A stretch of 64,000 nt of DNA from Ignavibacteria bacterium (GCA_015657505.1 JADLKE010000002.1:775393-839392), one strand, 5' to 3'; positions 9,226 to 19,076 are shown, numbered from the stretch's first letter. The notes: a model not told the origin generated them from the letters alone. Made by a program: numbers and translations.

Positions 9226-11811
9226 TTATGTTTGCTGTTCGGTTTCCGGTGCTTCCTTCGTTTTCTTCTTCCGTGTAATGAATATTCCCGCTATGCCTCC
9301 TGCGAGAACAAGCGTCACGATTATGTTTGCCGCGATACTTATGCTCCTGCCCGTATAATATGTTTCGGGATGGAATTTCATCTCGACTTTGTGCTTGCCC
9401 TTCGGCACTACTACCGAGCGCATGAAATAATTCGTCTTGAAAATTTCTGTCTCGTTCCCGTCTATGTATGCCTTCCAGCCCGCGGGATAGTACATTTCGT
9501 TAAGCACGAGCAGGTTGTTGCCGCTCGCGAATACTTCATACTCTATGTTGTGAATCCCGAAGTTGGTTATCTTTGACGAGACCGTCGAATCGGGTCTGTC
9601 GATGCTTACGCCTGTATTTTTTTCTGTATATGCGGTGACTCTCGGATCAAGCGAACCCGTTTTTATGCTGTTCAGTATGTTTATACCCGTCTCGACTTTG
9701 TTCTCGCTAACAAAGAATGAACGGGGCATCGCGAGTTTGTTCAGATATACAATGTTCGAGCCTTTGTACATTTCCGTGAATACGGTCGTGTCTTTTAAAG
9801 GCGAATCCGATATTATGTACTTAACGTTCGCAAGTCCCAGCAGCAGCGGATTCTCTCCGCCCGCTACGTCAACGGCGTCCTGATAAATTCTGAGTTTCGC
9901 GCCCTGATATCCGTTGAACTGATGCAGCCTGAAATATGCAAGGTCGTTAGTCGTTACGAGATTGCCCTTGTTGAACTGCGCGACGCGGTAATTGTATGTG
10001 TCGGGCTCCTTGCCGAGTATCCACTTTGTATAATCCGTCTCCGCGACAAATTCGTCCCTCTGCTTCTTGTCGTCCCAGTGAAGCGTTTTCGATGTAACGC
10101 TCAGCAGGTCAAAAAGAGCGATTGCGGTTATGCCGAGAAGCATCACGTTGCGCGCGATGTTCTTCTTCGCGTAAAAATAAACAAGCGCCGCGACGAGCAG
10201 TATAAGAAAACCGTGAAGCCGCAAATCCGAAATAATGTTTTCATAAGCGTTGGGCGCTACCTGCTGTTTCAGGTATCCGGAAACCTGCTGCGCGTTGTAA
10301 CCCTGCGACTGAAGTTTCTGTCCGAGCGGTCCCGAAATTACGGAGTTCGTGTACGAACTTTCGAATCCGAAAACGGATATCAAAAGAAATAAGATTCCGA
10401 TTCCTCCCGCTATATAAGCAGTTTTGTTCAGCGATTTTAAACCGGCCGGCTGCTTCATCGCCTCTATCAACGATTTCAGCCCGTAACCCGCCATTATCAG
10501 AATCGCGAGATCCATATAGTAATGAATCATCACAGGCGCGCGGAAACTGCTGAAATACGGCATGTAGTTATAGAACAGGTCATAAATAATCGGAAACGTT
10601 TTTCCGAATGATAGCAGCAGGAAGAAAACTATAATCAATGTCGTCGCCTGTACGAACGGATTTTTTTTCATGTTCAGGGATATCCCGATAATCGCGAGAA
10701 CCAGTACGATTACTCCGAAATAAACAGGCGAATCCGTGAAAGGCATCTGCCCCCAGTAAAGATTCGCTCTTTGTCCCTTTATTTCAACGTTGCCGAAACC
10801 GTAATAATAAGGCAGCATGAACGTAAGCACCTCGCCCGGGCTGAACGACCAACTCGTCGCGTAATCGTAACTGAGCGGCTTGTCCGTCGCCTTATTGTCG
10901 GCTTTCGCCGTTATGCTCGGCTCGCCGCGCATCGAGTATTTGCTGTATTCCTTTATAGAAAGCAGAATGTCGGCGTCCATCGCCACCGCGATGAAAAGAC
11001 CCGCAACAAATATTACAATTGCTTTTACTATGTTCGCCTTTTGCATTTTCTTTACCGCCGCGTAAATCAGAATATACGCGAGGTAAATTCCTATCATCAT
11101 GAAAGAATAAAACAGCATCTGTATGTGATGGAAATGGAATTGTATGAAAAGCGTAATCGAAAGAATGCCGAGATATAACAGCATCTTCCACCACGATTTT
11201 TCCTCCTCGTCAGCAACTCTTTCGATAATCAGAAGTATCAGAGGAAAAAACGCGAACGTCATCATTTTCGTATGGTGCCCTACTATAATCAACTGAATGA
11301 TACCCGTCGCAAACACTCCGAGAAGAGAGGAGAAAACCGCTATCAAATTATTGTTAAACTTATATTTAGCGTAAAAGAACAGAGTTATGGCAAAAATGAA
11401 ATAGTACGGCAGAGTCAGCGCGAAAAGATTGCCTCCGGAAAGCGCTTCGAAAATCATATCCCACGTGTAAGAATAGAAATTATACACTGAAGGTATTGCC
11501 GCGGTCATCGACGCAAGAGACGGCATCCCCATGAAAATATACGGCACCCAGAGCGGGAAAATCCCCTGCGCCTTGGCGTCGGATATGAACGTTTTAAAAC
11601 TAAGCGGTGAAAGATTGTCAGCCGAAGCGAAAACCTTTCCGTCAAATATGCCCTTGCTGAAAAAAAACAGAAGAGCGACAACAACGACTCCAAGTAGCGA
11701 AAACAAAACGACGGGCTTATCGCCGTCGAAGAAATCCAGACCTTTTTTTTCTTTATCCGCCGCCGTGATTTTATCCTTGCCCCTGACCTGCGGACTCTTC
11801 GATTTAGCCAT
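9226..11811 (-). CDS. YfhO-family polytopic membrane protein
   Basis: An 861-residue membrane protein with about 12-13 hydrophobic helices, a charged N-terminal cytoplasmic segment, and a soluble extracytoplasmic C-terminal domain (about 600-830) before a last helix and a lysine-rich tail. The order 'SDAKAQGIFPLWVPYIFMGMP' (early loop), 'FRAPVMIHYYMDLAILIMAGYG' and a late 'NEMYYPAGWKAYIDG' matches YfhO/GT-C-like proteins, some of which help glycosylate lipoteichoic acid in Firmicutes. In Bacteroidota the acceptor is unknown. It is the first gene of the long minus-strand glycan run; the carboxylase start follows four bases after its stop. Confidence 0.85.
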   Translation of the reverse strand: MAKSKSPQVRGKDKITAADKEKKGLDFFDGDKPVVLFSLLGVVVVALLFFFSKGIFDGKVFASADNLSPLSFKTFISDAKAQGIFPLWVPYIFMGMPSLASMTAAIPSVYNFYSYTWDMIFEALSGGNLFALTLPYYFIFAITLFFYAKYKFNNNLIAVFSSLLGVFATGIIQLIIVGHHTKMMTFAFFPLILLIIERVADEEEKSWWKMLLYLGILSITLFIQFHFHHIQMLFYSFMMIGIYLAYILIYAAVKKMQKANIVKAIVIFVAGLFIAVAMDADILLSIKEYSKYSMRGEPSITAKADNKATDKPLSYDYATSWSFSPGEVLTFMLPYYYGFGNVEIKGQRANLYWGQMPFTDSPVYFGVIVLVLAIIGISLNMKKNPFVQATTLIIVFFLLLSFGKTFPIIYDLFYNYMPYFSSFRAPVMIHYYMDLAILIMAGYGLKSLIEAMKQPAGLKSLNKTAYIAGGIGILFLLISVFGFESSYTNSVISGPLGQKLQSQGYNAQQVSGYLKQQVAPNAYENIISDLRLHGFLILLVAALVYFYAKKNIARNVMLLGITAIALFDLLSVTSKTLHWDDKKQRDEFVAETDYTKWILGKEPDTYNYRVAQFNKGNLVTTNDLAYFRLHQFNGYQGAKLRIYQDAVDVAGGENPLLLGLANVKYIISDSPLKDTTVFTEMYKGSNIVYLNKLAMPRSFFVSENKVETGINILNSIKTGSLDPRVTAYTEKNTGVSIDRPDSTVSSKITNFGIHNIEYEVFASGNNLLVLNEMYYPAGWKAYIDGNETEIFKTNYFMRSVVVPKGKHKVEMKFHPETYYTGRSISIAANIIVTLVLAGGIAGIFITRKKKTKEAPETEQQT

Positions 11812-11910
11812 AATAAAATTTTCTGATTACATAAATAATCTTTTAAAATAGTATTTTTTCCATATCAATAAAATATAAAACAAGGTATAAATCAAAAGCG
11901 ATGGTGATGA

Positions 11911-11923
11911 TGAAGTAACTTCA
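11911..11923. promoter_or_regulatory. Interrupted palindrome TGAAGT-A-ACTTCA
   Basis: A 6+1+6 perfect inverted repeat lies about 100 bp upstream of the first gene of the minus-strand glycan run. Its size and symmetry suit a dimeric regulator. In an AT-rich gap such a palindrome can arise by chance, so this is only a candidate operator. Confidence 0.25.
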
Positions 11924-12099
11924 ATTTCGGACGAGGAAATCTAACAATTGATTAAAAGCCGAAAACGTTCTTTTAAAATATTTTTATGATTTTACAAATA
12001 TCTTTCGTAGAATTTCATCATAAGAAATTTATCTGATACTTTTTTATAGTGTGTGAATAGGCATTCGGGAACGAATACTTTTTTAAATTTTATATAGCA

Positions 12100-12128
12100 T
12101 TGACAATCGAATTAATTATAATTAAAAT
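12100..12128 (+). promoter_or_regulatory. Sigma70-like promoter TTGACA-17-TAAAAT
   Basis: A perfect -35 hexamer TTGACA (12100-12105) is followed after 17 bp by TAAAAT (12123-12128, one mismatch to consensus). Transcription would start near 12135, about 85 bases ahead of the start codon at 12222. Primary promoters of Bacteroidetes proper often use a different -33/-7 pattern, so use of this site is inferred. Confidence 0.5.
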
Positions 12129-12221
12129 ATATACAATTATATAAGTGAAAATGGAATCTAAGAATCCGTCATTCATAGCCTTTCTAATAATCTTTCTTTT
12201 GTATTCCGAAAATATCATGAT

Positions 12222-13439
12222 ATGAAAAAATATACATTATTCTTACTATTGTTTCTTATTACCGGCAATTTAAATTCACAATGGATGGTTGTTTCCGATA
12301 CTTCAATGCATAATTCAGTTGATGCATTTTGTGATAACGGTAATAATTTATACGCAGCAATTTCCGGTGTGGGTATTTTTAAATCCACAAACAGCGGAGT
12401 AAATTGGTCCTCAACAGTCAGCAATCTGATAAATCAGCAAATCAACACGGTAATCGCAAAAGATTCATTTGTTTTCGTTGCCGCAATGAGTGGATTGTTT
12501 CGTTCAACCAATTACGGTTTAACTTTTGATTCATTAACTTCTAATCCCGGTACTGCTTTCTCGGTTATTATACTTAATAATTTTTTGTATAAAGGGAAAA
12601 CAAATGGAATTTATCGCTCTTCGGACTGGGGTAATTCCTGGACAATTATTAATAACGGAATTAATGTTCCAACGCCCGATGGGCGTTCTCTGGCTTCATA
12701 TAATAATACAATTTACGCGGGAGTTGGAACATATAACTTGCATATTTACAAATCCACTGATTACGGCGATAACTGGGAATACATAAGCCCGGATATACCG
12801 TTAAATGCCATTCCATACTCACTATATGCATACGATAATTTGTTGCTTTGCGGAACGGCAAACGGGGTTTACAAAACCACAAATTATGGCGCTAATTGGG
12901 GTTTAATTCAGGGAATTCCGGGAGATATAGGTTTATTCGGATTAACCTCAAACGGAACAAGGAATATCTTTATCAGTACATATGAACATGGTTTTTTTGC
13001 GTCTAATGATTATGGTCAGACTTTTATAAACAGAAATGAAGGTCTTTCCTTTTTCGGATTTACGGCTTTATATAAATACGGAGGTTTTTTATTCCTCGGG
13101 AGAACTTCTGGTGTAATTTACCGGAGACCGTTAAGCGAAGTCATAGGTATAAATAGCATAAGTACAGAAATACCTAACGAGTTTAAATTATTTCAGAATT
13201 ATCCCAATCCCTTTAATTCCTCCACATCGATTGAGTATCAAATATCAAAGTTGGGCCCGGTTACAATAAAATTTTACGATGCAAACGGTCGTGAAGTTGA
13301 AACGCTTGTGAACGAAGTGAAGCGGGCGGGGAATTATATGGCGAAGTTCAACGCATCGCTGCTGTCGTCAGGAATATATTTCTACAGGATGACCGCGGGT
13401 GATTTTGTTCAGACGAAGAAGATGGTTTTGATAAAATAA
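12222..13439 (+). CDS. Secreted beta-propeller protein with T9SS type A sorting domain
   Basis: A 405-residue protein: Sec signal peptide (residues 1-20, 'MKKYTLFLLLFLITGNLNSQ'), then repeated 'STNYG...W' blades of the BNR/Ycf48-like seven-bladed propeller kind, then a C-terminal sorting domain from about 318 with 'LFQNYPNPFN' and a final '...TKKMVLIK'. Such tails direct export through the type IX system and surface attachment or release. Function of the propeller is unknown. The body (12222 to about 13,260) is visibly AT-rich in codon use, while the last 170 bases are GC-richer and closely match the tail of the gene at 42027-44183. Confidence 0.85.
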   Translation: MKKYTLFLLLFLITGNLNSQWMVVSDTSMHNSVDAFCDNGNNLYAAISGVGIFKSTNSGVNWSSTVSNLINQQINTVIAKDSFVFVAAMSGLFRSTNYGLTFDSLTSNPGTAFSVIILNNFLYKGKTNGIYRSSDWGNSWTIINNGINVPTPDGRSLASYNNTIYAGVGTYNLHIYKSTDYGDNWEYISPDIPLNAIPYSLYAYDNLLLCGTANGVYKTTNYGANWGLIQGIPGDIGLFGLTSNGTRNIFISTYEHGFFASNDYGQTFINRNEGLSFFGFTALYKYGGFLFLGRTSGVIYRRPLSEVIGINSISTEIPNEFKLFQNYPNPFNSSTSIEYQISKLGPVTIKFYDANGREVETLVNEVKRAGNYMAKFNASLLSSGIYFYRMTAGDFVQTKKMVLIK

Positions 13440-13500
13440 ACCCGACATATTTTCCGTATAAGAACGGAATTGTTCTTGCGCTTCTTCGATTCTGTTTTTC

Positions 13501-13520
13501 TAAAACAAAAACTTGTTTTA
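13501..13520 (+). terminator. AT-rich hairpin followed by A/T run, possible terminator
   Basis: TAAAACAA-AAAC-TTGTTTTA is a perfect 8-bp stem with a 4-base loop about 60 bases past the T9SS stop. A run of A then eight T follows. The stem has little GC, so termination strength is doubtful. Confidence 0.35.
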
Positions 13521-13614
13521 AAAAATTTTTTTCGGCAAATTTTTCGGGCGCATTCCTGTAACATATATCAGACTTGCGGTTAACATACATGATGACTGTT
13601 TTATCAACAACGGC

Positions 13615-13689
13615 TTGCGTTTTCAAAGCCGTACCGCTGAAAAGGCTTGCCAGCAAAGGCTTTCCAGCCGCTGCATACTTCAAACGCAA
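13615..13689 (+). other. Potential structured RNA segment with tandem 14-mer
   Basis: TTGCGTTT (13615-13622) can pair perfectly with AAACGCAA (13682-13689). Between them lie AAGCC/GGCTT pairing (13626-13630 with 13644-13648) and two adjacent 14-bp repeats, 13641-13654 and 13655-13668, differing at one base (AAAGGCTTGCCAGC and AAAGGCTTTCCAGC). It lies about 250 bp upstream of nrdJ, so it could be in the nrdJ leader or in the trailer of the preceding gene. Confidence 0.35.
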
Positions 13690-13942
13690 ACGGATTAACG
13701 ATTACGCGGGAAAGAAAAACAATGCGATTTTGCCGATTTTTTCGACGTGAGTCCGAAAATTTTTATGCCAGAGATTTTTTCGAAAAGTTTTTTAAAAAAT
13801 CAAGTATAAAATTCGTAAAAAAATTTATTTCTGATGTTTGATTTTAATTTTATTTCTTTTAAATTACAATCAACTATTCAAAACAACATTCTTTAAAATA
13901 ACTTAAACTTTTTATTAGGGGATACAACCTGTACAGATTACA

Positions 13943-16900
13943 ATGAGGATTAAAAATTACTTTACAACTTCACGCTCAATCAACGATATAGAATACGATA
14001 AACGCTCATCCATTATCCGTAACCCCGACGGATCCGTTGTCTTCGAAATGAACAATGTTATTGTTCCTAAACACTGGTCGCAGGTCGCTACCGATATTAT
14101 TGCGCAAAAATATTTTCGCAAAGCCGGTGTTCCGAAGTCGTTAAAAAAAGTTTTTGAAGAAGGAGTGCCCGAGTGGCTTCAAAGAAGCGAAATCGATTCC
14201 GTTCGTCTGAACGTTCTTGACGAAAAAGAAATGTATTCGGGCGAGTGCGATTCGAGGCAGGTATTTAACAGACTCGCAGGCTGCTGGACGTACTGGGGAT
14301 GGAAATACAAGTATTTTGATACAGAAGAAGACGCGAAAAACTTCTATAATGAACTGTTTTTTATGCTCGCAATGCAGTTTTCCGCCCCGAATTCGCCTCA
14401 ATGGTTCAATACGGGTCTTCACTGGGCTTACGGTATTACTGGTCCCTCGCAAGGGCATTTTTACGTTGACCCCGATTCGGGTGAACTGACACGCTCGGCT
14501 GACGCGTACTCTCACTGCCAGCCTCACGCTTGTTTCATTCAGTCGGTCAGCGACGACCTCGTCAATGAAGGCGGCATTATGGATTTGTGGGTGAGAGAAG
14601 CCAGACTGTTCAAGTACGGCTCGGGTACGGGCTCGAATTTCTCCGGTATAAGAGGCTCGGGAGAAAACCTTAGCGGCGGCGGAAAATCATCAGGCCTGAT
14701 GTCCTTCCTTAAAATAGGAGACAGGAGCGCGGGAGCGATTAAATCAGGCGGCACGACGAGAAGAGCCGCGAAGATGGTCGTACTTGACCTCGACCATCCC
14801 GACATCGAAGAGTTTATAAACTGGAAAGTTGTTGAAGAGGAAAAAGTAGCCGCGCTCGTGGCTGGCTCCAAAACCCTCAACTATCATCTTAATAAAATAC
14901 TTTCCGCCTGCGACAGCGTTCATCCCGAGAACGACGGCACCAACAAAGCGACGAACAAGGTTCTCGCTCAAGCGGTCAGGGACGCGCGCAGAGCGTACAT
15001 TCCCGAGAATTACATCGAAAGAGTTATTCAACTCGCAAAACTCGGGTTCAAGGAAATTTTCATCCCGACGTACGATACCGACTGGAATTCCGAATCTTAT
15101 GTTACCGTGTCGGGGCAGAATTCTAACAACAGCGTGCGCGCTACGAACGATTTTATGAAAGCCGTTGAAATGGACGGCGACTGGAATCTTTACTGGAGAA
15201 CGGAATTACAGAAATCGAAAGCGGAGAACAGGGCGCCCGGACCCGCGAAAGTTTTAAAGGCAAGAAAACTCTGGGACGATATCTCTTATTCCGCCTGGGC
15301 CTGCGCTGACCCGGGTATTCAGTTCCATACAACAATTAATGAATGGCATACCTGCCCCGCGGGAGGCGAAATCAAAGCGTCGAATCCTTGCAGCGAATAT
15401 ATGTTCCTCGACGATACGGCGTGCAACCTCGCTTCTCTGAATCTCGTGAAGTTCTATGATTTCGAATCCGAGAAATTCAACGTGGAAGCGTTCAGGCACG
15501 CGGCAAGACTCTGGACGGTCGTGCTCGAAATAAGCGTCTTGATGGCGCAGTTCCCGAGCAGCAGGATTGCAAGCCTTTCTTACGATTACAGAACGCTCGG
15601 ACTCGGTTACGCGAATCTCGGAGCATTATTAATGATACTCGGAATCCCTTACGATTCCCCTGAAGCGCTTTCCCTTACGGGATGTATAACGGCGATTCTT
15701 CACATGAAAGCGTACGCGACTTCAGCCGAAATGGCGCGCGAACTCGGTCCTTTCTCGAAATTCGAGGAGAACCGCGAAAACATGCTTCGCGTGATTCGCA
15801 ATCATAAGCGCGCGGCATTCAACTCGAACAAGAAAGAGTATGAAGGACTCTCGATTAATCCGATGGGTATCAACAAGAGATACTGTATTGACGACGACCT
15901 TCTCGACGCCGCAAGAAAAGACGCCGAAGAAGCGCTCGCGCTCGGTGAAAAATTCGGGTACAGAAACGCTCAGGTTACCGTTATCGCTCCTACGGGCACG
16001 ATAGGTCTGCTTATGGACTGCGATACAACGGGCGTGGAACCTGATTTCGCTCTCGTTAAATTCAAAAAACTCGCAGGCGGCGGGTACTTCAAGATTATTA
16101 ACGAGTCGGTTCCTCCCGCTCTGAAGAAACTCGGCTACTCGGACAGCGAAATTGACGATATAATAAAATACACAAAGGGTTACGGCTCTTTAATCGGATG
16201 CCCTCACATCAATCCGCAGAACCTTTCCGAAAAGGGTTTCACGATGGAAGTGATTAAGCAGGTTGAAAAATCGCTTCCCGGCGTGTTCGATATAAGTTTC
16301 GCTTTCAACAAGTACACTCTCGGCGCTTCTTTCTGCAAGAACGTTCTCGGATTCACCGACGAGCAGTTGGATGATTTCAACTTCAACATTCTTAAGGCGC
16401 TCGGATATACGAAAGAACAGATTGAAGAAGCAAACGACTACATCTGCGGAACGATGACAATCGAAGGCGCGCCGCATCTTAAAGAAGAGCATTATTCGAT
16501 TTTCGATTGCGCTTCGAAATGCGGCAAGAAAGGAACAAGATTCATATCACCCGAAGCCCACATAAGAATAATGGCGGCTGCTCAGCCATTCATATCGGGC
16601 GCGATTTCAAAGACAATCAACCTGCCGAATCAGGCATCGGTTGAGGATATGAAAAAGGCGTATATGATGTCCTGGTCACTCGGCTTGAAATCCAATGCCC
16701 TGTACAGGGACGGCTCAAAACTCTCGCAGCCTCTCAACAGGATAACGGACGAACTCAGCGATTTCGAACTCGAGGAAAAATCAGACATCACGGTTACAGC
16801 GACGAGCGATATTGTTAAAGTCGCCGAAAGAATAATTCACAGGTACATTGCAAAGAGAAGAAAACTTCCTTACAGAAGAAAAGGATATACTCAGAAAGCC

Positions 16901-17551
16901 AAAATCGGAAACCATTCCGTCTATATAAGAACGGGCGAATACGACAACGGGCAGTTGGGCGAAATCTTCGTCGACATGCATCGTGAAGGCGCGGCTTTCA
17001 GAAGCCTGATGAACTGCTTCGCGATTGCCGTCTCGCTCGGACTCCAGCACGGCGTCCCGCTCGAAGAATTCGTCGATGCTTTCGTTTACACGCGCTTCGA
17101 GCCGAACGGAATCATAATCGGAAACCCGAATATAAAGATGGCAACGTCTATTATAGACTACATTTTCCGCGAACTCGCCGTGACGTATCTGAGCAGGACC
17201 GACCTTGCCCACATTCCCGACGAGGAAATCAGAATAAGCCCTGTTGACTCTCTCGCGAAACTCGACAAGGATAAAGACATAGAATATTACGAGGAAAGAA
17301 TTTACAGCGAAAGAATCGTTGAGGAAAAAGTGAAACCTCCGAAAGAGACTTCTGTGACCGTTGACCATTCGATACCCGTAAGCATCGTAGCGGCGCCGAA
17401 CGGAAACGGAGGACATAAAGCGAAGATTGAAGAAGCAATTATGAAGGGATATACGGGCGACATATGTCAGGAATGCGGTCAGGTCACGATGGTAAGAAAC
17501 GGCACGTGCCTCAAGTGCATGAGTTGCGGCTCAACGAGCGGATGCTCTTAA
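13943..17551 (+). CDS. nrdJ: Adenosylcobalamin-dependent (class II) ribonucleotide reductase
   Basis: A 1202-residue NrdJ that reduces ribonucleotides to deoxyribonucleotides using a B12-generated thiyl radical, without oxygen or a tyrosyl-radical subunit. Features: '[17 protein letters not shown]' with redox cysteines near 192-197, '[11 protein letters not shown]' substrate loop, '[21 protein letters not shown]' carrying the active-site N-x-C-x-E motif, '[19 protein letters not shown]', and a C-terminal cysteine-rich tail ('CQECG...CLKCMSCG') as in the long NrdJ type. Length is usual for the family. No second ribonucleotide reductase or NrdR is nearby, so the cell may depend on cobalamin for DNA precursors. 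A strong terminator follows. Confidence 0.96.
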   Translation: MRIKNYFTTSRSINDIEYDKRSSIIRNPDGSVVFEMNNVIVPKHWSQVATDIIAQKYFRKAGVPKSLKKVFEEGVPEWLQRSEIDSVRLNVLDEKEMYSGECDSRQVFNRLAGCWTYWGWKYKYFDTEEDAKNFYNELFFMLAMQFSAPNSPQWFNTGLHWAYGITGPSQGHFYVDPDSGELTRSADAYSHCQPHACFIQSVSDDLVNEGGIMDLWVREARLFKYGSGTGSNFSGIRGSGENLSGGGKSSGLMSFLKIGDRSAGAIKSGGTTRRAAKMVVLDLDHPDIEEFINWKVVEEEKVAALVAGSKTLNYHLNKILSACDSVHPENDGTNKATNKVLAQAVRDARRAYIPENYIERVIQLAKLGFKEIFIPTYDTDWNSESYVTVSGQNSNNSVRATNDFMKAVEMDGDWNLYWRTELQKSKAENRAPGPAKVLKARKLWDDISYSAWACADPGIQFHTTINEWHTCPAGGEIKASNPCSEYMFLDDTACNLASLNLVKFYDFESEKFNVEAFRHAARLWTVVLEISVLMAQFPSSRIASLSYDYRTLGLGYANLGALLMILGIPYDSPEALSLTGCITAILHMKAYATSAEMARELGPFSKFEENRENMLRVIRNHKRAAFNSNKKEYEGLSINPMGINKRYCIDDDLLDAARKDAEEALALGEKFGYRNAQVTVIAPTGTIGLLMDCDTTGVEPDFALVKFKKLAGGGYFKIINESVPPALKKLGYSDSEIDDIIKYTKGYGSLIGCPHINPQNLSEKGFTMEVIKQVEKSLPGVFDISFAFNKYTLGASFCKNVLGFTDEQLDDFNFNILKALGYTKEQIEEANDYICGTMTIEGAPHLKEEHYSIFDCASKCGKKGTRFISPEAHIRIMAAAQPFISGAISKTINLPNQASVEDMKKAYMMSWSLGLKSNALYRDGSKLSQPLNRITDELSDFELEEKSDITVTATSDIVKVAERIIHRYIAKRRKLPYRRKGYTQKAKIGNHSVYIRTGEYDNGQLGEIFVDMHREGAAFRSLMNCFAIAVSLGLQHGVPLEEFVDAFVYTRFEPNGIIIGNPNIKMATSIIDYIFRELAVTYLSRTDLAHIPDEEIRISPVDSLAKLDKDKDIEYYEERIYSERIVEEKVKPPKETSVTVDHSIPVSIVAAPNGNGGHKAKIEEAIMKGYTGDICQECGQVTMVRNGTCLKCMSCGSTSGCS

Positions 17552-17579
17552 CAAAGAAAATACGAAAGAAAAATATTAA

Positions 17580-17605
17580 GGCTGTAATTATTACAGCCTT
17601 TTTTT
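17580..17605 (+). terminator. Rho-independent terminator after nrdJ
   Basis: GGCTGTAA (17580-17587), loop TTA, TTACAGCC (17591-17598), followed by seven T. The 8-bp stem is perfect and starts 28 bases after the nrdJ stop. It separates nrdJ from the next gene. Confidence 0.85.
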
Positions 17606-17616
17606 ATTTTACTAAA

Positions 17617-18300
17617 TTGAACAGCACATTCGAAATACCGCGTAACTACCGCGTCGAACGAAAAGCGACACGCGGCGTTAGAATAAAGATTCAAAACGAC
17701 CTTACCGTGAGTATTACCGTGCCCTTCCTTTTTTCAGGAAAGCATATACTCGAAATAATCTCTAAAAAGCAAAAGTGGATTGACAGGAACCTCGAAACAT
17801 TCGCGCGGAGAAGAAAAGTCTTTGCCTTGCGGGAAAACGAACTCCTGCTCTTCGGAACCGCGTACACGTTTATTATACAGCCGGACTTGAAGAGAAAAAT
17901 ACGTGTCAGCGGGGAAGAAAAATCCGTTCAATCAGGCGTTGATTTGATTTCCGATTCACCGGCCAGATACAACTTTTATAAAAAATACGCGGCTGAATAC
18001 CTGACCGCCAAAACGGAAACAGCCGCGGAACGTCACGGATTCTCGTACAACAGATTGTTCATACGCGGTCAGAAGACGAAATGGGGAACGTGCTCGGCGA
18101 AGAAAAACCTGTCATTAAACTGGAGATTGATTCTGTGTCCCGAATCCGTCATCGATTATCTGATTGTGCACGAACTAGTTCACACGGAAATAATAAATCA
18201 TTCGAAATCATACTGGGCGCGCGTTGCGGAGCTTTGTCCGGGTTTCAGGGAAGCGAAGAAATGGCTTGATGAAAACTCTTACGCGGTTCATCGCGTCTGA
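17617..18300 (+). CDS. YgjP-like (SprT/DUF45) zinc metallopeptidase
   Basis: A 227-residue protein if read from the TTG at 17617. The C-terminal half has the family hallmark 'TKWGTCSAKKNLSLNWRL', then the zinc motif 'HELVH' and the third ligand region 'HSKSYW'. This YgjP/WLM-like fold hydrolyses or binds proteins; physiological targets are mostly unknown. The frame is open further upstream, but that part overlaps the end of nrdJ and the terminator, so I place the start after the hairpin, where homology to the family begins ('RNYRVERK'). No clear ribosome binding site precedes the TTG, so the start is the weak point. Confidence 0.8.
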   Translation: MNSTFEIPRNYRVERKATRGVRIKIQNDLTVSITVPFLFSGKHILEIISKKQKWIDRNLETFARRRKVFALRENELLLFGTAYTFIIQPDLKRKIRVSGEEKSVQSGVDLISDSPARYNFYKKYAAEYLTAKTETAAERHGFSYNRLFIRGQKTKWGTCSAKKNLSLNWRLILCPESVIDYLIVHELVHTEIINHSKSYWARVAELCPGFREAKKWLDENSYAVHRV

Positions 18301-18368
18301 ATTGACAACGGATATCGGACGGGAACAAAGAAATTTTTACTAAGATAAAAACATTAAACTCAATTATT

Positions 18369-19076
18369 ATGAAAGCAAAATTTTTCATACCGTTAATCGC
18401 CGCGACTTTGTTCTGCGGAACACTTTTTTCCCAGTCAACTGTTTCTCTCACATTCTTCGACGGCAGGCCGTTTTCAGTTGACCTCGACGGAAAAGATTAC
18501 GGTTATTTTCAGGAAGAGTTTTACACCGAACTCGGCGGAGGGAAATACCACATTAAGATTTTCGACGGCGTGAGAGCGTCTCTTAAACCTGTGTTCGAGG
18601 GCGATATAGAAATCCCTTTTAAATCGAGCACGTTCGCGTTCATAAATTCCGACTTCAAATACGAGGTTTACAAGCAGTATTTTCATAATGACAGAAGACA
18701 AATTTGCGAATGCGATTGCGAATACTGCAGAAAATGCGTTCACAAAACCCACGAAGGCAGAAGATACAACGATGAGGAAAACAACGGCTACATGAGCGAT
18801 AAAGAGTTTTCGGAACTAATGACGAATGTAAACGCTATAACATACGACGACAATAAGAAGGAAATGATACTGATGGCGCTTGAAAAGAACTATGTTTCGG
18901 CTGAACAGGTAAAAAAACTCGTATCGTCTGTCACTTTCGAAAATACAAAACTCGAAATAGCGAAAAACGCATACTCGAAAACCGTTGACAGGGAAAACTA
19001 CTATAAAATTCTGACGGCGTTCACTTTTGAAAGCACAATACAGGACCTGAAAGATTTCCTGAGCAAACAGAAATAG
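18369..19076 (+). CDS. Secreted DUF4476-domain protein with Cys/His cluster
   Basis: A 235-residue protein with a signal peptide (1-21, 'LIAATLFCGTLFS'), a beta-rich N-terminal region, and a C-terminal helical DUF4476 domain (about 140-235) built of repeats such as 'YDDNKKEMILMALEKNY' and 'FENTKLEIAKNAY'. DUF4476 proteins are common in Bacteroidota and of unknown function. Between the two parts is a dense metal-site-like cluster: Cys113, 115, 117, 120, 123 with His125 and His128. I cannot assign a role. Confidence 0.75.
   Translation: MKAKFFIPLIAATLFCGTLFSQSTVSLTFFDGRPFSVDLDGKDYGYFQEEFYTELGGGKYHIKIFDGVRASLKPVFEGDIEIPFKSSTFAFINSDFKYEVYKQYFHNDRRQICECDCEYCRKCVHKTHEGRRYNDEENNGYMSDKEFSELMTNVNAITYDDNKKEMILMALEKNYVSAEQVKKLVSSVTFENTKLEIAKNAYSKTVDRENYYKILTAFTFESTIQDLKDFLSKQK

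Larger units (their letters stand above)
11812..12221. other. Divergent intergenic region (410 bp), AT-rich
   Basis: This gap separates the starts of two divergent genes and must hold promoters for both. It is markedly AT-rich and I see no gene in it. Two candidate sites are listed separately: a sigma70-like promoter for the plus-strand gene and an interrupted palindrome in front of the minus-strand operon. Confidence 0.6.
13440..13942. other. Long intergenic leader/trailer (503 bp)
   Basis: No convincing gene lies between the T9SS gene and nrdJ. It contains an AT-rich hairpin (13501-13520), a potentially structured stretch with a tandem 14-mer (13615-13689) and about 200 bp of very AT-rich DNA before nrdJ. 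I looked for a B12-box of the cobalamin riboswitch type and did not recognise one. Confidence 0.55.

Noticed and set aside
13647-13841. 64-codon open frame before nrdJ
   Set aside because: Begins inside the tandem 14-mer, is made of Phe/Lys/Arg-rich low-complexity sequence, has no ribosome binding site and ends in AT-rich DNA.
13440-13942. Cobalamin riboswitch for nrdJ
   Set aside because: I looked for the conserved B12-box and flanking stems and did not recognise them. A covariance-model search would settle it.
16781-17416. 211-codon open frame on the minus strand
   Set aside because: Antisense to the well-supported C-terminal part of nrdJ; no motif.
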